Below, one piece after another: positions 1 through 13,138 of a stretch of DNA of 64,000 bases. Numbering within the stretch: the stretch's first letter is position 1; each line of letters starts with the position of its first letter. This DNA comes from Margaritifera margaritifera. Taxonomy: Eukaryota > Mollusca > Bivalvia > Unionida > Margaritiferidae. The notes beneath the pieces are model-generated. The model did no database searches. It was given only the letters and a program-made list of their open reading frames with translations, and was not told the DNA's origin. The DNA lies in assembly GCA_029931535.1 (NCBI GenBank), contig JAQPZY010001525.1, positions 3,215,001 through 3,279,000 on the forward strand. The letters run 5' to 3'. The translations under genes were made by a program, and so were the position numbers.

Positions 1-396
1 GGCACCATGATTTATCGATATGAACATACTTAGGTCATGACCATAATATTTTCCAAGTTCATATCAATCCATCAAAAACCGTTGGAATACTTGTGTTATG
101 GAGATTGTGCCTACACCTCATGAAACTACAATACAAAAAGGGCAATCAGACCTATAACAATTGCGGGAGCAAATTAATCTGTTGACATGATCATCTTCAC
201 GTGATGACCATAATATGTATGAACATTCACGGCAATCCATTACACACTGCGTGCATTGTTGCGCAAACAAAAGTGTCTGCCAGTCGGAAGGAGGAACGGA
301 CTGACGGACGGACCTGAATATTTCTATATGCTCCCGCCTAACTTGGGAGGGGGCATATTAAAAGCTATAATCATGTACATAATAAATATAATTTTT

Positions 397-451
<55 letters not shown>

Positions 452-725
452 AATATATATGCGTGTGTGACTTGAGAACGAGAGAGAATGTAATTACGAG
501 ACAATATATGTGTATGTGTGTTAAAGTACACACAATTAAGAAAGCTGTTTGTTTTTTTGTTTTTAACATTGAATGAAATATTAGCGGAACAACGAACGTT
601 CCTTTCGAAAATCACATCCAGTCACATGAATAAAAACAGTTGTTTTACATAGAAAAAAATTCCTCGTCCCAATAAACGTTTAAGGAAGGAGATACTTTTA
701 TAATTTTACTATAGATCCAGTAGAA
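1..725. other. intergenic sequence with a TTA microsatellite
   Basis: No gene is supported here. A pure (ATT/TTA)n tract of about 17 units lies at 398-448 and produces artefactual poly-Leu and poly-Asn frames on the two strands. The rest is A+T-rich sequence with no splice-flanked open frame that I can see. Confidence 0.5.
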
Positions 726-938
726 TTATAAACGATCATTCACCATGTTTAAATATTCCGTATAATTCAAAGTGTTCCTGTACAAAAATGATCCTCCTAG
801 GTTCTTCAGTGTACGTTTTGGCACAGATTCATACTTTTTGATCAGACTAAGTTTATCCTGTAAGGATAGTTCAATTCTACGACGCTTTTCTGGTCGTTCT
901 GACATCTTGACATGCGAGTAAAGACAAATGACAGGCAT
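726..938 (-). pseudogene. pogo/Tigger-like transposase N-terminal remnant (CENP-B-type HTH)
   Basis: The minus-strand frame has an internal Met at 905-903. It is followed by a basic stretch (RPEKRRR) and then LSLQDKLSLIKKYE, over roughly 789-905. This is the pattern of the N-terminal helix-turn-helix of Tigger/pogo transposases and CENP-B-related proteins (basic patch, LSLxxKLxLIKxxE). The similarity fades after about 45 residues. No second helix-turn-helix and no DDE catalytic core follow on the minus strand, so this is at most a 5' fragment. A family such as pogo or Tigger would need a search to separate it from a host CENP-B-like gene. Placement rests on motif recognition only. Confidence 0.45.
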
Positions 939-2425
939 GGCTGCTTAAATACATATATGCAACGGTTTTTCTCCTTTGAAAATCATTTGAATGAATCTGA
1001 CTTTTAGAATACTGTTGGGCTTGTCTCCGTCGGCATAGCATAAAAAGCGACGCCGCATGTCTGGTTAATGAAGCCCAGGTATGGAATTTTAAACAAGAAC
1101 AACAACCTCCAAAAAACAAAACAAAAAACAAACAAACAAACAAAAATGAAAAAAAATAAAAAAATAAAAAAAACCAAAGAAACAAATAAACAACATTGCA
1201 TGGATCATTTATATAAACCAATAGCAATTAGATAATAAGCAGGTACACATGCTCTTTCTCTTATTATGGTACAAAGACTATTGTCGGCCCTAAGCTGTGT
1301 TAGGGCGTGTGCCAAGTATTGTTTTAACCTCGCGTGCTCTTGGGATATTTTCTCACTGATAAGCATACTATAGTATTTGCTAACAATAAATAATCTTTTC
1401 CAGTATGTGTCAGGAATTTAGCGACTAAAATGCACTTCTAAGTTTTGAAGTGAGCTTCGGTTTTTGGGGGGTATTTTTATCGTAAAATTTAAATTTGGGA
1501 TCGATATTGTTTTCGGTTTTCGGAGTAGAGGGGTTTCGGTTTACTGGGAAACAATGGGGATAAGAAAAAAGAAAAAAACCGCGTCTCCAAAATCATTTCG
1601 ATCATGAGGGAATTCTGGTATACTGAGGGTTCGGTTTTGAAGTGTTTCACTTTATAAGGTAGATATCGGGCGGAGATTATACAGCGTTTCTTGAAAATAT
1701 TACATTTCTTGTAAGATATCAAATAGTAATAATAATAATAATGATTACTAAACTTTTTGTATTCATTTTTGTTATGTTGATTTGCACCTGGACGCATACT
1801 GTTATATTCAGTTACTGAAACATTACCCTTAGCGAGAGAAAGAATGCTATTAAGCGCATCCATGTATTGATCATTCCGACAGTGAAGCATGTTCTGGTAA
1901 TTAACATCTCATGATATGACGTATGATGTCTGTGTGAAGATTGTGCTCGTATTGATGTATGTTCTATTTCTGAAGTTCGCGATATGATGTAAACGCTGAC
2001 TGATGCACCATTGCGCTCATATTCCAGTAGCATATTGGTGACATAATACACCTTCTGTTTACGTTAGTAGTCATTGTTCGAGGTATCACGCATTTTCAGA
2101 CTAACACGATTTTAAAACACTAACGACAGCAATCGAAAAATTAAAAGGTAGGGACTCTACAATTTGTAGTTTGATAGGTACTGCAGCTTTAAGAAAAAAG
2201 AAAATCTGAGATCGTAATTCAGTGGCAAATACTTTAGTTACATATGTACTTATCTGCATCCATACATATACCTGTTTATATTGATATCAGATTGTCTTCG
2301 TACTTTTCATGGTGGTCATTCTCATCATCTCCGTCTTCTTAAACTTCATCTTATTTCTCTACTCTTTCCTTTGTTGATCCTTCATCTCATCTGCTTCGTC
2401 GATGTCTTCTTAATCTTTCTTGTCT

Positions 2426-2427
<2 letters not shown>
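939..2427. other. intergenic, A-rich patches, no gene seen
   Basis: An A-rich stretch at 1100-1185 (AAAC/AAAT runs) and a short TAA/ATA run near 1725-1745 stand out. The 133-codon minus frame at 1489-1890 is rich in low-complexity Tyr and Phe runs and shows no domain, so it is not called as a gene. Confidence 0.4.

Positions 2428-2509
<82 letters not shown>
2428..2509. repeat. (AT)n microsatellite
   Basis: Uninterrupted AT dinucleotide tract of about 40 units. It is one of many long AT tracts in the window and encodes artefactual Ile-Tyr repeats. Confidence 0.95.
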
Positions 2510-2510
<1 letters not shown>

Positions 2511-2841
2511 CATGACAAATAACAGTGCAGCAAGTAAGGGAAACTAGTCAAGCGCCTTTTCTATTTACGTACTGTTTTGTTATTGAAAGCAGAAAACTAT
2601 ATGCTTTGAACTATTTACATTTTGGAAAATCAGGTATTCCAATTTGGCAAGAACACTATTTTATATTTAACTTGACCGCGGTTGTCGTATTGGACTGATA
2701 GAACAAAGGAAATTTAACAGGTTACGACAATAATACCAATATGGCTATCTAAACGTTTGTCCTGGATGAAATATATTGTAGAGTTATAATCCGAATATAT
2801 TACACAATTATATTCTAATATTGTTTCCAAATTTCAGAATG

Positions 2842-2842
<1 letters not shown>

Positions 2843-2930
<88 letters not shown>
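2843..2930. repeat. compound (ATGT)n(AT)n microsatellite
   Basis: About eight ATGT units run directly into a pure AT tract, consistent with slippage and conversion between neighbouring motifs. Confidence 0.9.
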
Positions 2931-2931
<1 letters not shown>

Positions 2932-3563
2932 TGTTGTATGTATATGTGCATTCACGTTGAACGGCACCTCAGCACACTAATGGCAATTTGGTCTCAATTA
3001 AAAGTAAAGTTCCAAAAATGCAAAACCAAGAATGCCCAAATATCCTAGGAGGGTAATCCTTTCCAAGCAAATAAAAACATGAAGAGGTAAACGGGTTATT
3101 TTATTCTATTATTCTTGGTTCAGGCCGGTTGATCTGAAAATTCTGAGGTGGAGAATCAAATACGTTTCGTTTGCTTTCTTCTGGTGTCTAGGTTCATATT
3201 TTGATTTTGATTGTGGGCTATTCCAGTGAGGATAATGTCATTGGAATAGTCGTCAGGGGAATAAAAGTGTTCTGCAGCGGGGCCTCTAGCAATTATTACT
3301 AAGGTACAGAACCATCTCTCCCTAACTTATTATGTACTTTGATTATTAAGGAAAAACGTGTCATTCAATATATCGATGTAAAGGTGTAAAGCTCTACATA
3401 CAAATAGGTTTAAAACTGAGCAACAACAATGATTTTTATCTTACACTGAACTCAGTATAAGTCTAAGTCTAAGAATTAGTAAAGTTTGACAATATTTATT
3501 GCGGAAGTATTTTGGTTGTAGACCAGTGTTATTTGAGTTTGCCAGTCGGATCTATATAACATG
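2931..3563. other. intergenic, small hairpin at 3209-3240
   Basis: No coding sequence is supported. Near 3210-3240 the arms CTATTCCAGTGA and TCATTGGAATAG can pair as a 12-bp stem with one wobble and an 8-nt loop. Nothing else is recognised. Confidence 0.35.
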
Positions 3564-4071
3564 ATCCTCCTATTTAGTTGTTCTGTCACCCCCACAAACT
3601 GGATTTAAAAAAGTGTGCATGTTATTAAATATATTACATATTGTGTTTTGAATGCGATGGTGTTGTTTTGATACTGAGTTTTTTCTCACGTTACTGTGCT
3701 GAAGAAATTACTTACTTTTTCATGTTTGGCATGTCTTGAATCTTTTATCCCCACATGGCTCGGAGGATTCGATCTTAGTTTGGTTTGCGAGCGTCTGTCG
3801 CCAGGAACTAATAATTTCATCGAGGGTCAATGTATGCCTCTAAATTGAGTGTTTTTGTATGATTGAGACATTGTAAAATGGGCACGCTCATAAGTGTATG
3901 ATAGGGGTAGCGTTGGAGGAAGGCATAAACACAGATGTTTACTTGGCGTTGCCATCCAATATGTTCTTCTGTCTTGTATACTGTTAGTAGTCCCGATGGT
4001 CAGGAGCAATATCTAGATGAGGTAAGAGTCTAAACTGCTATAGGCTCGAAGAAAATCTGGTTCTTTATTTC
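3564..4071. repeat. 508-bp direct tandem duplication, unit 1
   Basis: This begins at ATCCTCCTATTTAG and matches the next 500 bp with substitutions and small indels. The join with unit 2 is head-to-tail. A 60-codon minus-strand frame (3827-4009) is present in both units, but nothing in it is recognisable and the frame beyond it is shifted in unit 1, so it is not called as a gene. Confidence 0.85.
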
Positions 4072-4573
4072 ATCCTCCTATTTAGTTGTTCAGTCACCTC
4101 CACATACTGGATTGAAAAAAGTGTGCATGTTATTAAATATATTATATATTGTGTTTTCCATGGTTGGTGTTGTTTTGATACTTATTTTTTTCTCATGTTA
4201 CTGTGATGAACAAATCACTTACTTTTTTCATGTTTTGGCATGTCTTGAATCTTTTATCCCCACACAAATTGGATGATTCGCTCGTAGTTTGGTTTGCGAG
4301 CGTCTGTCGCCAGGACATAATAATTTCATCGAGGGTCAAATGTATGCCTCTAAATTGAGTGTTTTTGTATGATTGAGACATTGTAAAATGGGCATGCTCA
4401 TAAGTGTATGATAGGGGTAGCGTTGGAGGAAGGCATAAACACAGATGTTTACTTGGCGTTGCCATCCAATATGTTCTTCTGTCTTGTATACTGTTAGTAG
4501 TCCCGATGGTCAGGAGCAATATCCAGATGAGGTAAGGGTCTAAATTGCTATAAAAAATCAGGTTTTTTATTTC
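4072..4573. repeat. 508-bp direct tandem duplication, unit 2
   Basis: This is the second copy, offset 508 bp from unit 1 and ending at TTTATTTC like unit 1. Divergence is a few percent by eye, with short indels. That is older than the C/D duplication near the right end of the window. Confidence 0.85.
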
Positions 4574-5314
4574 GTTGATTTATTTGTTTATAAATATCTC
4601 ATGAAATGAATAATACGCTTTTGTCTGCGCTGGGTATTCAACCTTAATTCTCAAGAAACAACGTGCAATCATAAACTCTGATATTGTCTGCCTCATACGT
4701 TAAGCTATATTCTTCCTAATGTAATTATGTTTCATCTATTCTGTGCACACACTTCAAAATGGAAAATTCCCAAAATGAACATCTTGCCAAAATGTCAGAA
4801 ATATGTACCATTCATACTAAACATTAAATATTTAGTAGCATTGCGGCTTAATATATAATATTTATATAGTAACAGGTAATATTTCTACAATTCACTTAAG
4901 ACAAGATTGAATGCACACGCATTTCTTTACCCCGTGATTTGTAGGTCTCAAATTCGATAACTTTTGCGATGTAGATAATACTCAAAAGATTTACCTTTTA
5001 ACTTCAAGTTTGTCTGTAAAGAATCACAATTGGTATTTTGAAAACTATTACATTTGGGAAACAAAAATCAGAGATAAAACATCAAATTCCTGATTATCAA
5101 ACATAGCAGCTAAAAGAAATGTTCACGCTTGTATTTATTTATTTTCAAAATCGGTTATAATAGTTTACAAATGTAAGAAAACAAATAAGAGAATGGAGCG
5201 TGTACAATGAACGTAGATAAGAGTTTTGAAGAATTGCATTTCCTGAATTGTCGTTATATCCATTGTATTATGTGAATTAAACAAATGAACGTAGAGTCGG
5301 AATGTTCATGTCTG

Positions 5315-5376
<62 letters not shown>

Positions 5377-5461
5377 AGCTAGTCCGGCAATAGTTCGTAT
5401 GCAATACACATATACTTTGCGCTGTATGCGTCATTGTAATAAAATGTAACACAGCATTGCC
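4574..5461. other. intergenic / 5' flank of the 5462 exon, with (AT)n at 5317-5373
   Basis: A+T-rich sequence with one long AT tract shortly before the coding exon. No TATA/initiator pair could be assigned with confidence. Confidence 0.4.
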
Positions 5462-5647
5462 ATGGAAAACGTTAGCAAATCGGGAAACATGAAGAAGAGA
5501 GAGCACCTCGGAAAGATACCTTTTATTTCGGCTCCCAGACTTCGCACGCCGGGCCAATTCATCATGAAGGATGGGAGAGTTCAGCAGAGAATAGATATGA
5601 ACGTGAGGAGAACTCCCAGTGGGATGAGACATTCTGCTACATATCAG
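5462..5647 (+). CDS. candidate first coding exon, protein not recognised
   Basis: Sixty-two codons start at an ATG in good context (GCCATGG), with an in-frame TAA a few codons upstream. They end exactly at CAG|GTAAAA, a good splice donor in phase 0. Base composition is clearly richer in G+C than the surroundings, and residues are mixed and basic, unlike the low-complexity frames nearby. The peptide begins MENVSKSGNMKKREHLGK and includes the tracts APRLRTPGQF and VRRTPSGMRH. There is no signal peptide or membrane segment, so a cytosolic or nuclear N-terminus is likely. I do not recognise the family. Reading past the donor gives 27 codons of A+T-rich sequence without character, as expected for an intron. 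The next exon was not found in the window, so the gene would have a long first intron or be a relic. Confidence 0.5.
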
Positions 5648-5750
5648 GTAAAATTACAGAATTTCCTTGTGTATGTAATTAGATTTAAAACTGATATTAC
5701 GTGCATTACTTTACATGATTCAGTCCCCTAGATATAATTCTCTTTCGTGG

Positions 5751-5839
5751 ACGGATTAGATATTGTATCGATTAGGCACAATAAATATTAGTGGGACACT
5801 AACAGTTATTGTGCCTAATAGATACAATACATAATCCGT
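5751..5839. repeat. 34-bp inverted repeat (long hairpin)
   Basis: Left arm 5751-5784 and right arm 5806-5839 pair at 31 of 34 positions around a 21-nt loop. The arms share the core TTAGGCACAATAA and its complement. It lies in the putative intron just after the 5462 exon. It could be the core of a tiny MITE, a snap-back of a repeat, or a transcribed hairpin such as a microRNA-like precursor. The sequence alone does not decide. Confidence 0.8.
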
Positions 5840-6072
5840 CGTTTGCAATCATGGATGCGGAGGAAATAACGAAACAAAACCAAACGATACAGTGTGAAGA
5901 GAGCTGAACTCTGTGCGAAGACGGGGTGAGCCAACTGGCTTAGAAGATACAAATAAAACAAAATAGTAGTAGTAATAGTAGTAGTATTTATGATTGTACA
6001 TTTCGCCGTAGTAGTGCTAGTTGTTGTGTCTTAGTTGTAGCTGTTGTTTTTATATGCGTCAACTAGAATAGT

Positions 6073-6168
6073 TATTTCATAGGACTCGCCTTGAATCATG
6101 TGAAACATTGATAATATATTTATTTCATAGGACACGCCTCGAATCATGTGAAACATTGATAATTCTGC
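6073..6168. repeat. 48-bp direct repeat, two copies
   Basis: Two adjacent copies of a 48-bp unit starting TATTTCATAGGAC, differing at a few positions. Confidence 0.8.
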
Positions 6169-6860
6169 AAAATTTTGAAAGAGACTAATTTTGTATTTTA
6201 AAGTGCGTTTACAATGCAGATTCGATGGAATATATGTTAGCTTAAAATAGGTCCGCCAACGTTATAAACTTTCTCTTTCTAACCAATTTTCTGGTATTAA
6301 AGATGCAAACAAGATTACTCATTTAGACGTAATACGTAACTAATACTTGTCTCCACTTCTGACGAATCCAAATGCTGCTGCAAGCGTATTATATTCGAGG
6401 CCACTCAAATCGGAAAGAACAGGAACGATATGTAGCACGTAAAGCCACGAGAACCACTGGGAGGATGATTTACCAGTATGGTGCACGCGACCTGCTTAAC
6501 ATGATTACTAACATTTAGGAACATATACAAGTTGACTACTAGTTTTACACCCACGGTTCATATCCAGCAAACTGGTCTCTTTTATACTTGTGATTAGAGG
6601 TAAATTCTTATAATGTTCTGTTCATTCTCTTCCGGTGGCACCATGCACCAGTCAACATGAACATTCGGCCTTAGTTGAGACATTGGCATGTTAAACTTAT
6701 CATATTTTCATAGCACTAGCAAGTTGCCGTCGCGCACTTTACAAGTGTGTAATTAGCACTAAACCAGTAACTTCTGGTCGTTTTCCTTTTCCTATTAAAA
6801 AAAAAATCAAAATTCAATACAATATGTTAGTAGTCCCTTTTAGAAAACCTCTCAGGTATT

Positions 6861-6862
<2 letters not shown>

Positions 6863-6905
<43 letters not shown>
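6863..6905. repeat. (GT)n microsatellite
   Basis: Pure GT/TG dinucleotide tract. Confidence 0.95.
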
Positions 6906-6907
<2 letters not shown>

Positions 6908-9900
6908 AATTAATCGAACAGTTTGCACAAAGTAGCAGGTTTATTTTCCTAGATTTGAATGAAAAATAGCCTTAATAATACCTCCGTGACATCGGATTAT
7001 ACTTAAAAACTAAACTTAGGTACAATCAATATATTAATGGGATAAATGGCAAATTTAGACATATTAGTTGCGTGACTGATACGTTGCAACTCATGGACTC
7101 TATAGATACAAAGATATTGTTACCAGCCAGGGATCATACAGACATCACGGTAATTGCCAGTATAGTGGAAAAAATGTCACACCAGGACCAGGCAAAGAAA
7201 CAGTGTGAATTGTGCATGAGTTGACCTTGGGTTGCTGTGTATGAAGATTCGGCGCCCCAAGACAGTAATCGCTATCACACGAGTGGATTTTTTTTAATAC
7301 AAACTAACATTATGTATACAATCTTATGCAGATGATAATTTTAACAAATCACAATCAACGACATCGCCTTTCTTGGGAATATAGTTTTAGATTGTTATAT
7401 GCGACCATATATCTCTACAATTCAAAACGTAACTATTTCGTACGGCTTGTGGTCTTCTCGTGAGCTTAGCCAAGCCGAATGACACATAAATCCCTATCTC
7501 GATGGAACAGTTTTGGTACGCGAACAAACCAGTATTTTGCCTAGCTTTGATGGTTTGTCAAATCCATAATGATTGCAGACATTCCGAGAGTCAAACTGAT
7601 TTTCCTATTTTGACAATTAACAAGTCTTACTATTCCTATTTCTGTATGTCACTCTTATGATCTCCATTTCTTTGTAGGTATAAAGGTAGGACATATAAAA
7701 ATACTTTTGCACAAAAATGAGATCATCTATAGTTAAAAATAATATGTAGAGCTATGCAACAGTGATTGCTTCTTATTCATTCGTATGGGTTACCATAGAT
7801 ACAGCTAATACTTTATATTGGGTGGTCAATCTGACAACTAAAACATCACTTTTCGTAAACAGCAGTTACGGGGCTGCAACGTGATACAGGTTTGTCTGGT
7901 TATACCATATGTAGGGGTATTCTGGAAAATTAGGGTCCTAGCCGCTACTCTAATTGCATTCAACCCGCACAGAGTTATACAAATTTACTTCGTAATTATC
8001 ACTCGCCAGATATGGCTCTATTAAAAACCATGCATCTGGATTTAAAGCAATTAACTGATTTATAAACTTCTAAAACTTTATTCGTAAAACCAGAGTTATA
8101 CATGGTTAGGATCAGAACAAACTACAAGGAAGACAATCTAGTAATGTAATCACTTCCTTTTTAAACCGACTATTTGTATTTGTTGGCACTTGATTATAAA
8201 TGTCATATATGTACTGCATTAACTATTTGCAAATACTAAAAACCAATAACAATATATTAATTATTAGATTGTTACGGTTCTATTGCAAATGTTGCTCTGA
8301 GAATGTTTCAAAGAAGAGTTTAAGAATGCATATAAAATTCCACCAGAATTCACTCAGGCAAAGTAGGAAACATTGCTGAAATTAAAAATAATCTCACCAA
8401 TAACTTGTGTGGCTATGGGACAGAAAATCACTTTTATTTTCTATCACTCATGTCACAAAGGGACATATAAACAAAACCAATCACATAAGAGAAGATCATA
8501 TCGACAACAAACTAAACTAAAGAGACATTACATAGTTCAATTTACTGCACTTATATGCTAAATAATGGCGAGAAAGCAAACGAAAAGTGAATACTATGGA
8601 ACTGAGCTCATATACATGGAAAAAATAGAGAAAATGTAGAAGGGCTGGAAGTTATGGATTTAACGGAAACGAGGGGAGCGATGTTAAGGTGCGAAGGAAT
8701 CTTGCAAACAATTACATGACCCAGTGCAGATCGCATCGCTGGAAAGCTGACGAGGGCCATAGAAAAGAAAGGGATGGGTTTGCAAGGGGTCCAAAGAAGG
8801 AGACACAGGTAGGTTTTGTGTGGATATGATTGGAAATAAATCAGTCCAGGCGTTAAGCTGTCCTGTAGAGCACGGCCTTAGACGCTGGTGTTTTGGGCCC
8901 ATCCACTATTACTAATGGAAATTGGACGGTAATGTGAATAATAGGCAACAATTATTCGAGGGGATGTGAGCTGATTATTATGCATGCCTTGTGGGCATCT
9001 AAATTCTATAGATTGTATATTTGCTATATGTGTTGCTAGCTAGAGGTCATGAGATCATAATACAATTTCGTTAAAGTAAACCATTGCAAAGATTGTTAAA
9101 GAAATGGTGATAAAGGATCCACAATTCCAACGAAAGCTATGCCATGTGCTGTCTGTGATTCTTGCTTAGTTAGCATTGTAAATAGTATACAAATGTTAGA
9201 AACTTTATTTTAAACAAACTGCATTTTAAACGAAGCATAAGTGCGGTGGATTTAGTGTTATACTTAAATATGCCAAAATTATTTTTTGTATACCTTCGTC
9301 ATTTCATTTGTTCAAAGTGCGATTATGAAAGGTAAGCACATTTTGATAGAACTATGGAGGATTCAATTCCTAGTAAAGGAAATAACACCCTCCCCCCCCC
9401 CAAAAAAAAAAAAACAAAACAAAAAAAAAACAAACAGAACAAACAATGGCAACAACTTCAGTGACAAACCATTGAACAGAGCATTATTATGTTAGAAAAA
9501 TGGGCTTTATAAACCTAGGAGTGTAAATTTCCACAAGAGAGAAAAGAACCAAACATAAGTCTACTTCATAATTACTCCTTAATAAAAACTTATTATATAT
9601 ATATATATTCCACATTTCCCAGCGACAGCTTCAATTCTTTTGTTGATTAGGAGGTATACTGTTCATTACACAGCCTAAAACTTAATCAATGACACATTGT
9701 TCAAGAAGGCAGCGATAGATGAGAGATTAAACACATCTTTTACAATCAGATGTGTGCAGTCTAATTAGGCCTTGTGTACATTTAGTTCCATTTAATAAGG
9801 CAGGCAGTGAAAGTTGCATATAGAAACAATTTTCCTTAACTTAACCTGGGCAAATATGTACGATAACACATTAAAAATATAAGTTTTGATATCTTAGAAT

Positions 9901-9958
9901 CGCATATTGTTATACTTTTTGTATGTTTCATGCATTCAGCTATGTGTATGTCTGTGAT

Positions 9959-9960
<2 letters not shown>

Positions 9961-10029
<69 letters not shown>

Positions 10030-10046
10030 GTAGATAGATAGATAGG
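9961..10046. repeat. (GATA)n microsatellite
   Basis: About 20 GATA units with two single-base interruptions (GGTA) near the right end. Confidence 0.95.
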
Positions 10047-10727
10047 TGTGACTTTTATTTAACTGCTCTGCTTACATAATCCCAATAAATAGTGTCGAAT
10101 AAGTATCCTCGGCAAATTCAATCAAGTGGGGAGGCGCAATTATATTTTGAGATCGAAACTGCAAGAAGTTGACAGCATACCTTGCGTGTTCCACACTGAT
10201 ATTAACAGAGCGCCCATGTTTGACAACATTTGAAAGTCGATTCCGGTAACTATAAAAGTCGGAGATAGATGCATAGTCTGATTGATGTAAAAGTTAGACA
10301 CATTTAGTGAAAAAAAAACTAAATTAGATTCAACGCAACTCTCCATTATATTTCATGAGCATGCTATAAAAAACTAGAATAAAGAAACATAACATTAGAG
10401 TGTACCCAAACGCCATACATATGATTTGAATTACAAGAAAATTATAAATAAAATAGTATTAAAATAAAAATATAACCATTACAATATTTCAAGCACTCTT
10501 CATGGGGAAAATACAAAAGGTTTATTGACATGTGCTGTGGGCGTTGGGGGCGGGGAACGGGGGTAAGCTAAAATATATTCTGCGTTCTTTACTTACTGAG
10601 TTTGTATGCTTGACTTTCTCGTTCTTACTGTTTTCACACTGACACAAAGTTTTGAACTTGCACTGAAAGCATTCTACGAAACTCGAGACTAAATGCAGGC
10701 GTATCTAGGGTCCGCATACCTGTGAAT

Positions 10728-10728
<1 letters not shown>
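10047..10728. other. intergenic, no gene seen
   Basis: A+T-rich sequence without recognisable coding or repeat structure. The 68-codon minus frame at 10140-10346 shows no motif or conserved counterpart. Confidence 0.4.
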
Positions 10729-10804
<76 letters not shown>

Positions 10805-10805
10805 G
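10729..10805. repeat. (GA)n microsatellite
   Basis: Pure AG tract with one AA interruption. A shorter (GA)n at 35999-36026 lies at the same place in block B. Confidence 0.95.
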
Positions 10806-13135
10806 GAAATTTTAAATTTGCTGTATCTGAGCCAAGTGATTTCCCGTCAGAAATATATTATAGATATGTAGGAAAAGCAAATACAAATGTTAAAATGCCA
10901 AGGAAGCCGAAATTAAGAATGAAGAAAATCAGACATTGCGAAAATAATGCATTCCTTTTTATTTTACAATTTGATATACTCATACTCCACTAACCAGCGC
11001 CATTTGCAAAATTTGATGTCATAAGGGAGTCATAATTAAAATGGCACCGACTGAAGATTTCTGTTATTTCTCAATGGGAAATAATTTTGTAAACAATGAT
11101 GGCGTATCATCGGTATTGCTATCACTTTAGTTTGTTACAATCTGTGCTTATAATACTAAAACCGCAAAAACAATGCATATGTTTCTCAACTTTCTAAGTA
11201 TATTGACGTCATCTACGGTGGCAATGAGTGCACTCATGTTTTTTTTATATCTTTTTTATCATATATATGAGAGAGAGAAAGACGTTTCGTTCGGCAATTA
11301 GGTATCAATAACATTGTGGAAAAAAATCTAGACTGGCGTTGGAACACATAATAAATATCCTCCTCCATCCAAAGCACCGCTTGTCCGTTGGCTTTGCCCT
11401 TTGATATCATCTACTCAACCTTCCGAAACATCATAACAATTATGATCACCCTCCCTCAGTCAGTGTAGGTGAACTTTAGGTTGACACCATCTTTTCCATC
11501 TCTAGTGTCTACCTAACAGAAAAAAAACTTTCGTTTTCATTAACTTACCCTCCTTAAAACGTCATATAATCATATGAAATATTATCACACCCCCCATCAC
11601 TGTTTTCCGTGTCACCTGAACAAGGAAAACAGTAACGGACGAACGGAAAGACGAACATATATGATACATAAAAAGTATCAGTAAACATGCTATTACAAAA
11701 ATATATGAAAAGTTTGATGAATACATTATAATTGTGTTATTGAATCAATTATAGAGATATTTAGCAGAGTCTCTTGAGGTTCCTTTTTTAAATATTATAA
11801 TACTCAGGTTAATTACTGCTTTTTGGGGTAAACGTATTTTTAGCACCGGTACGAGTTCTTTACCTGTGCTGCATTCTTGCACTTTATTTATGTGTATTTC
11901 TCTTCTGTTAATTTGCTAACGTTGAAAGTATTTGCCCAGAAATTATCAAAGACGTGACCTAAAACACAAATACGTTAAAACGTGATACGCGTTGATGATA
12001 TGATCCACTTGTTTATGTGACAATTGAAAGTATGCATTCACTGATGTAACATTGTTTTCGAATCACCAAAGTATGGTACACTTTAAGAAATAAATGAAGC
12101 TAAAATGTAAGCCTGAAAAGTATTATGCGTATGTAAGTTATAAATGGAATAGCTTGGACACCAATTAGAATTTATACAAAATACTGTTCTACATGTCATT
12201 AAGAGAGTATGTATGTATGTATGCATGTATGTATGTATGTATGTATGCTCGTCCATTCATATATAAGTATGTATGTGTATGCGTACGTATGTATGCAAGG
12301 ATGGATGGATGGTCAAACCTGCCTTTAAAGGTCACTTTGTTAACAAACCGCCTGTATTACACGTTCACTGTTTATATACTTCCATGACCAAATTCTCTAT
12401 GAGGTTTAATTCATGTGAGTAAACACCTGCTTTAAGAGACCACTCTTCTATTTTCTCACGTTTGGAACAGGTATGTATGTATGTATGTATGTATGTACCC
12501 ACGTACGTACGTACGTATGTATGTATATATGTATGTATGCATCTTATGTTTGTACGTACGTATGTATACATGTATGTGTAATGTGATATCAGTACGTTTG
12601 CATGTAAGTATGTACGTATGAATTACATGTAATGTTGGTTGGAATATATATAGGTAATACACATATTAATGTGTCTGATATTATGGACGGTACTTACCGA
12701 AGTTCATAGGTATAAAATTTGAAACAGAGAACGATATTGATAAAAACGCATCATATAAAGTAGGTAAACATGGTAAATTATTTTCAAAATACATATGAGT
12801 AAAATTAGACGCTACTTCACGTTTTTCTGCAAACAAAGTGGCACCTAAAAATTGTCTCAAAAGACGATGATCGTTTGTTAGACAGACAGAGAGATCGATA
12901 GATGAATACGTACCATAATTTACATTAACCATGATAAATAATTACAAAATTTGTATTTTATATTGTTTCAATTTCGTGATTGATAATATAGAATGCATAA
13001 TAATAGCATCACACTTTCACTTTCTCTTTACAGTTGCAGAAAGCTTCGGACATATGGATGTGAACTAGATGTAATGAATGCACATTCGCGTGCTTTGTTT
13101 AAAGTTTAAATACTGTGTAAATTACATTCTTTATT

Positions 13136-13138
<3 letters not shown>
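10806..13138. other. block A, non-coding, with TATG-type tetranucleotides
   Basis: No gene is supported. Degenerate GTAT/ACGT tetranucleotide runs occupy 12206-12247 and 12471-12630. They give Met-Cys-Tyr and His-Thr-Tyr frames that are artefacts. The matching part of block B (36.0-38.9 kb) carries related but rearranged tetranucleotides, so this DNA was present before the duplication. Confidence 0.5.

Larger units (their letters stand above)
5840..9960. other. intronic or intergenic, no gene seen
   Basis: It holds a 48-bp two-copy tandem repeat (6073-6168), a (GT)n tract (6863-6905) and a C-run followed by an A-run (9390-9435). A stretch of higher G+C at about 8640-8905 has a 72-codon minus frame with no recognised motif. 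It may be a worn repeat fragment. Confidence 0.4.

Noticed and set aside
324..576. Poly-Leu and poly-Asn frames on the two strands
   Set aside because: They are translations of the TTA microsatellite with no other protein character.
1489..1890. 133-codon minus-strand frame
   Set aside because: Low-complexity Tyr and Phe runs from simple repeats, no motif, no conserved copy.
3827..4519. Shared minus-strand frame in both 508-bp units
   Set aside because: Conserved only because the units are recent duplicates. The frame shifts in unit 1 and nothing is recognisable.
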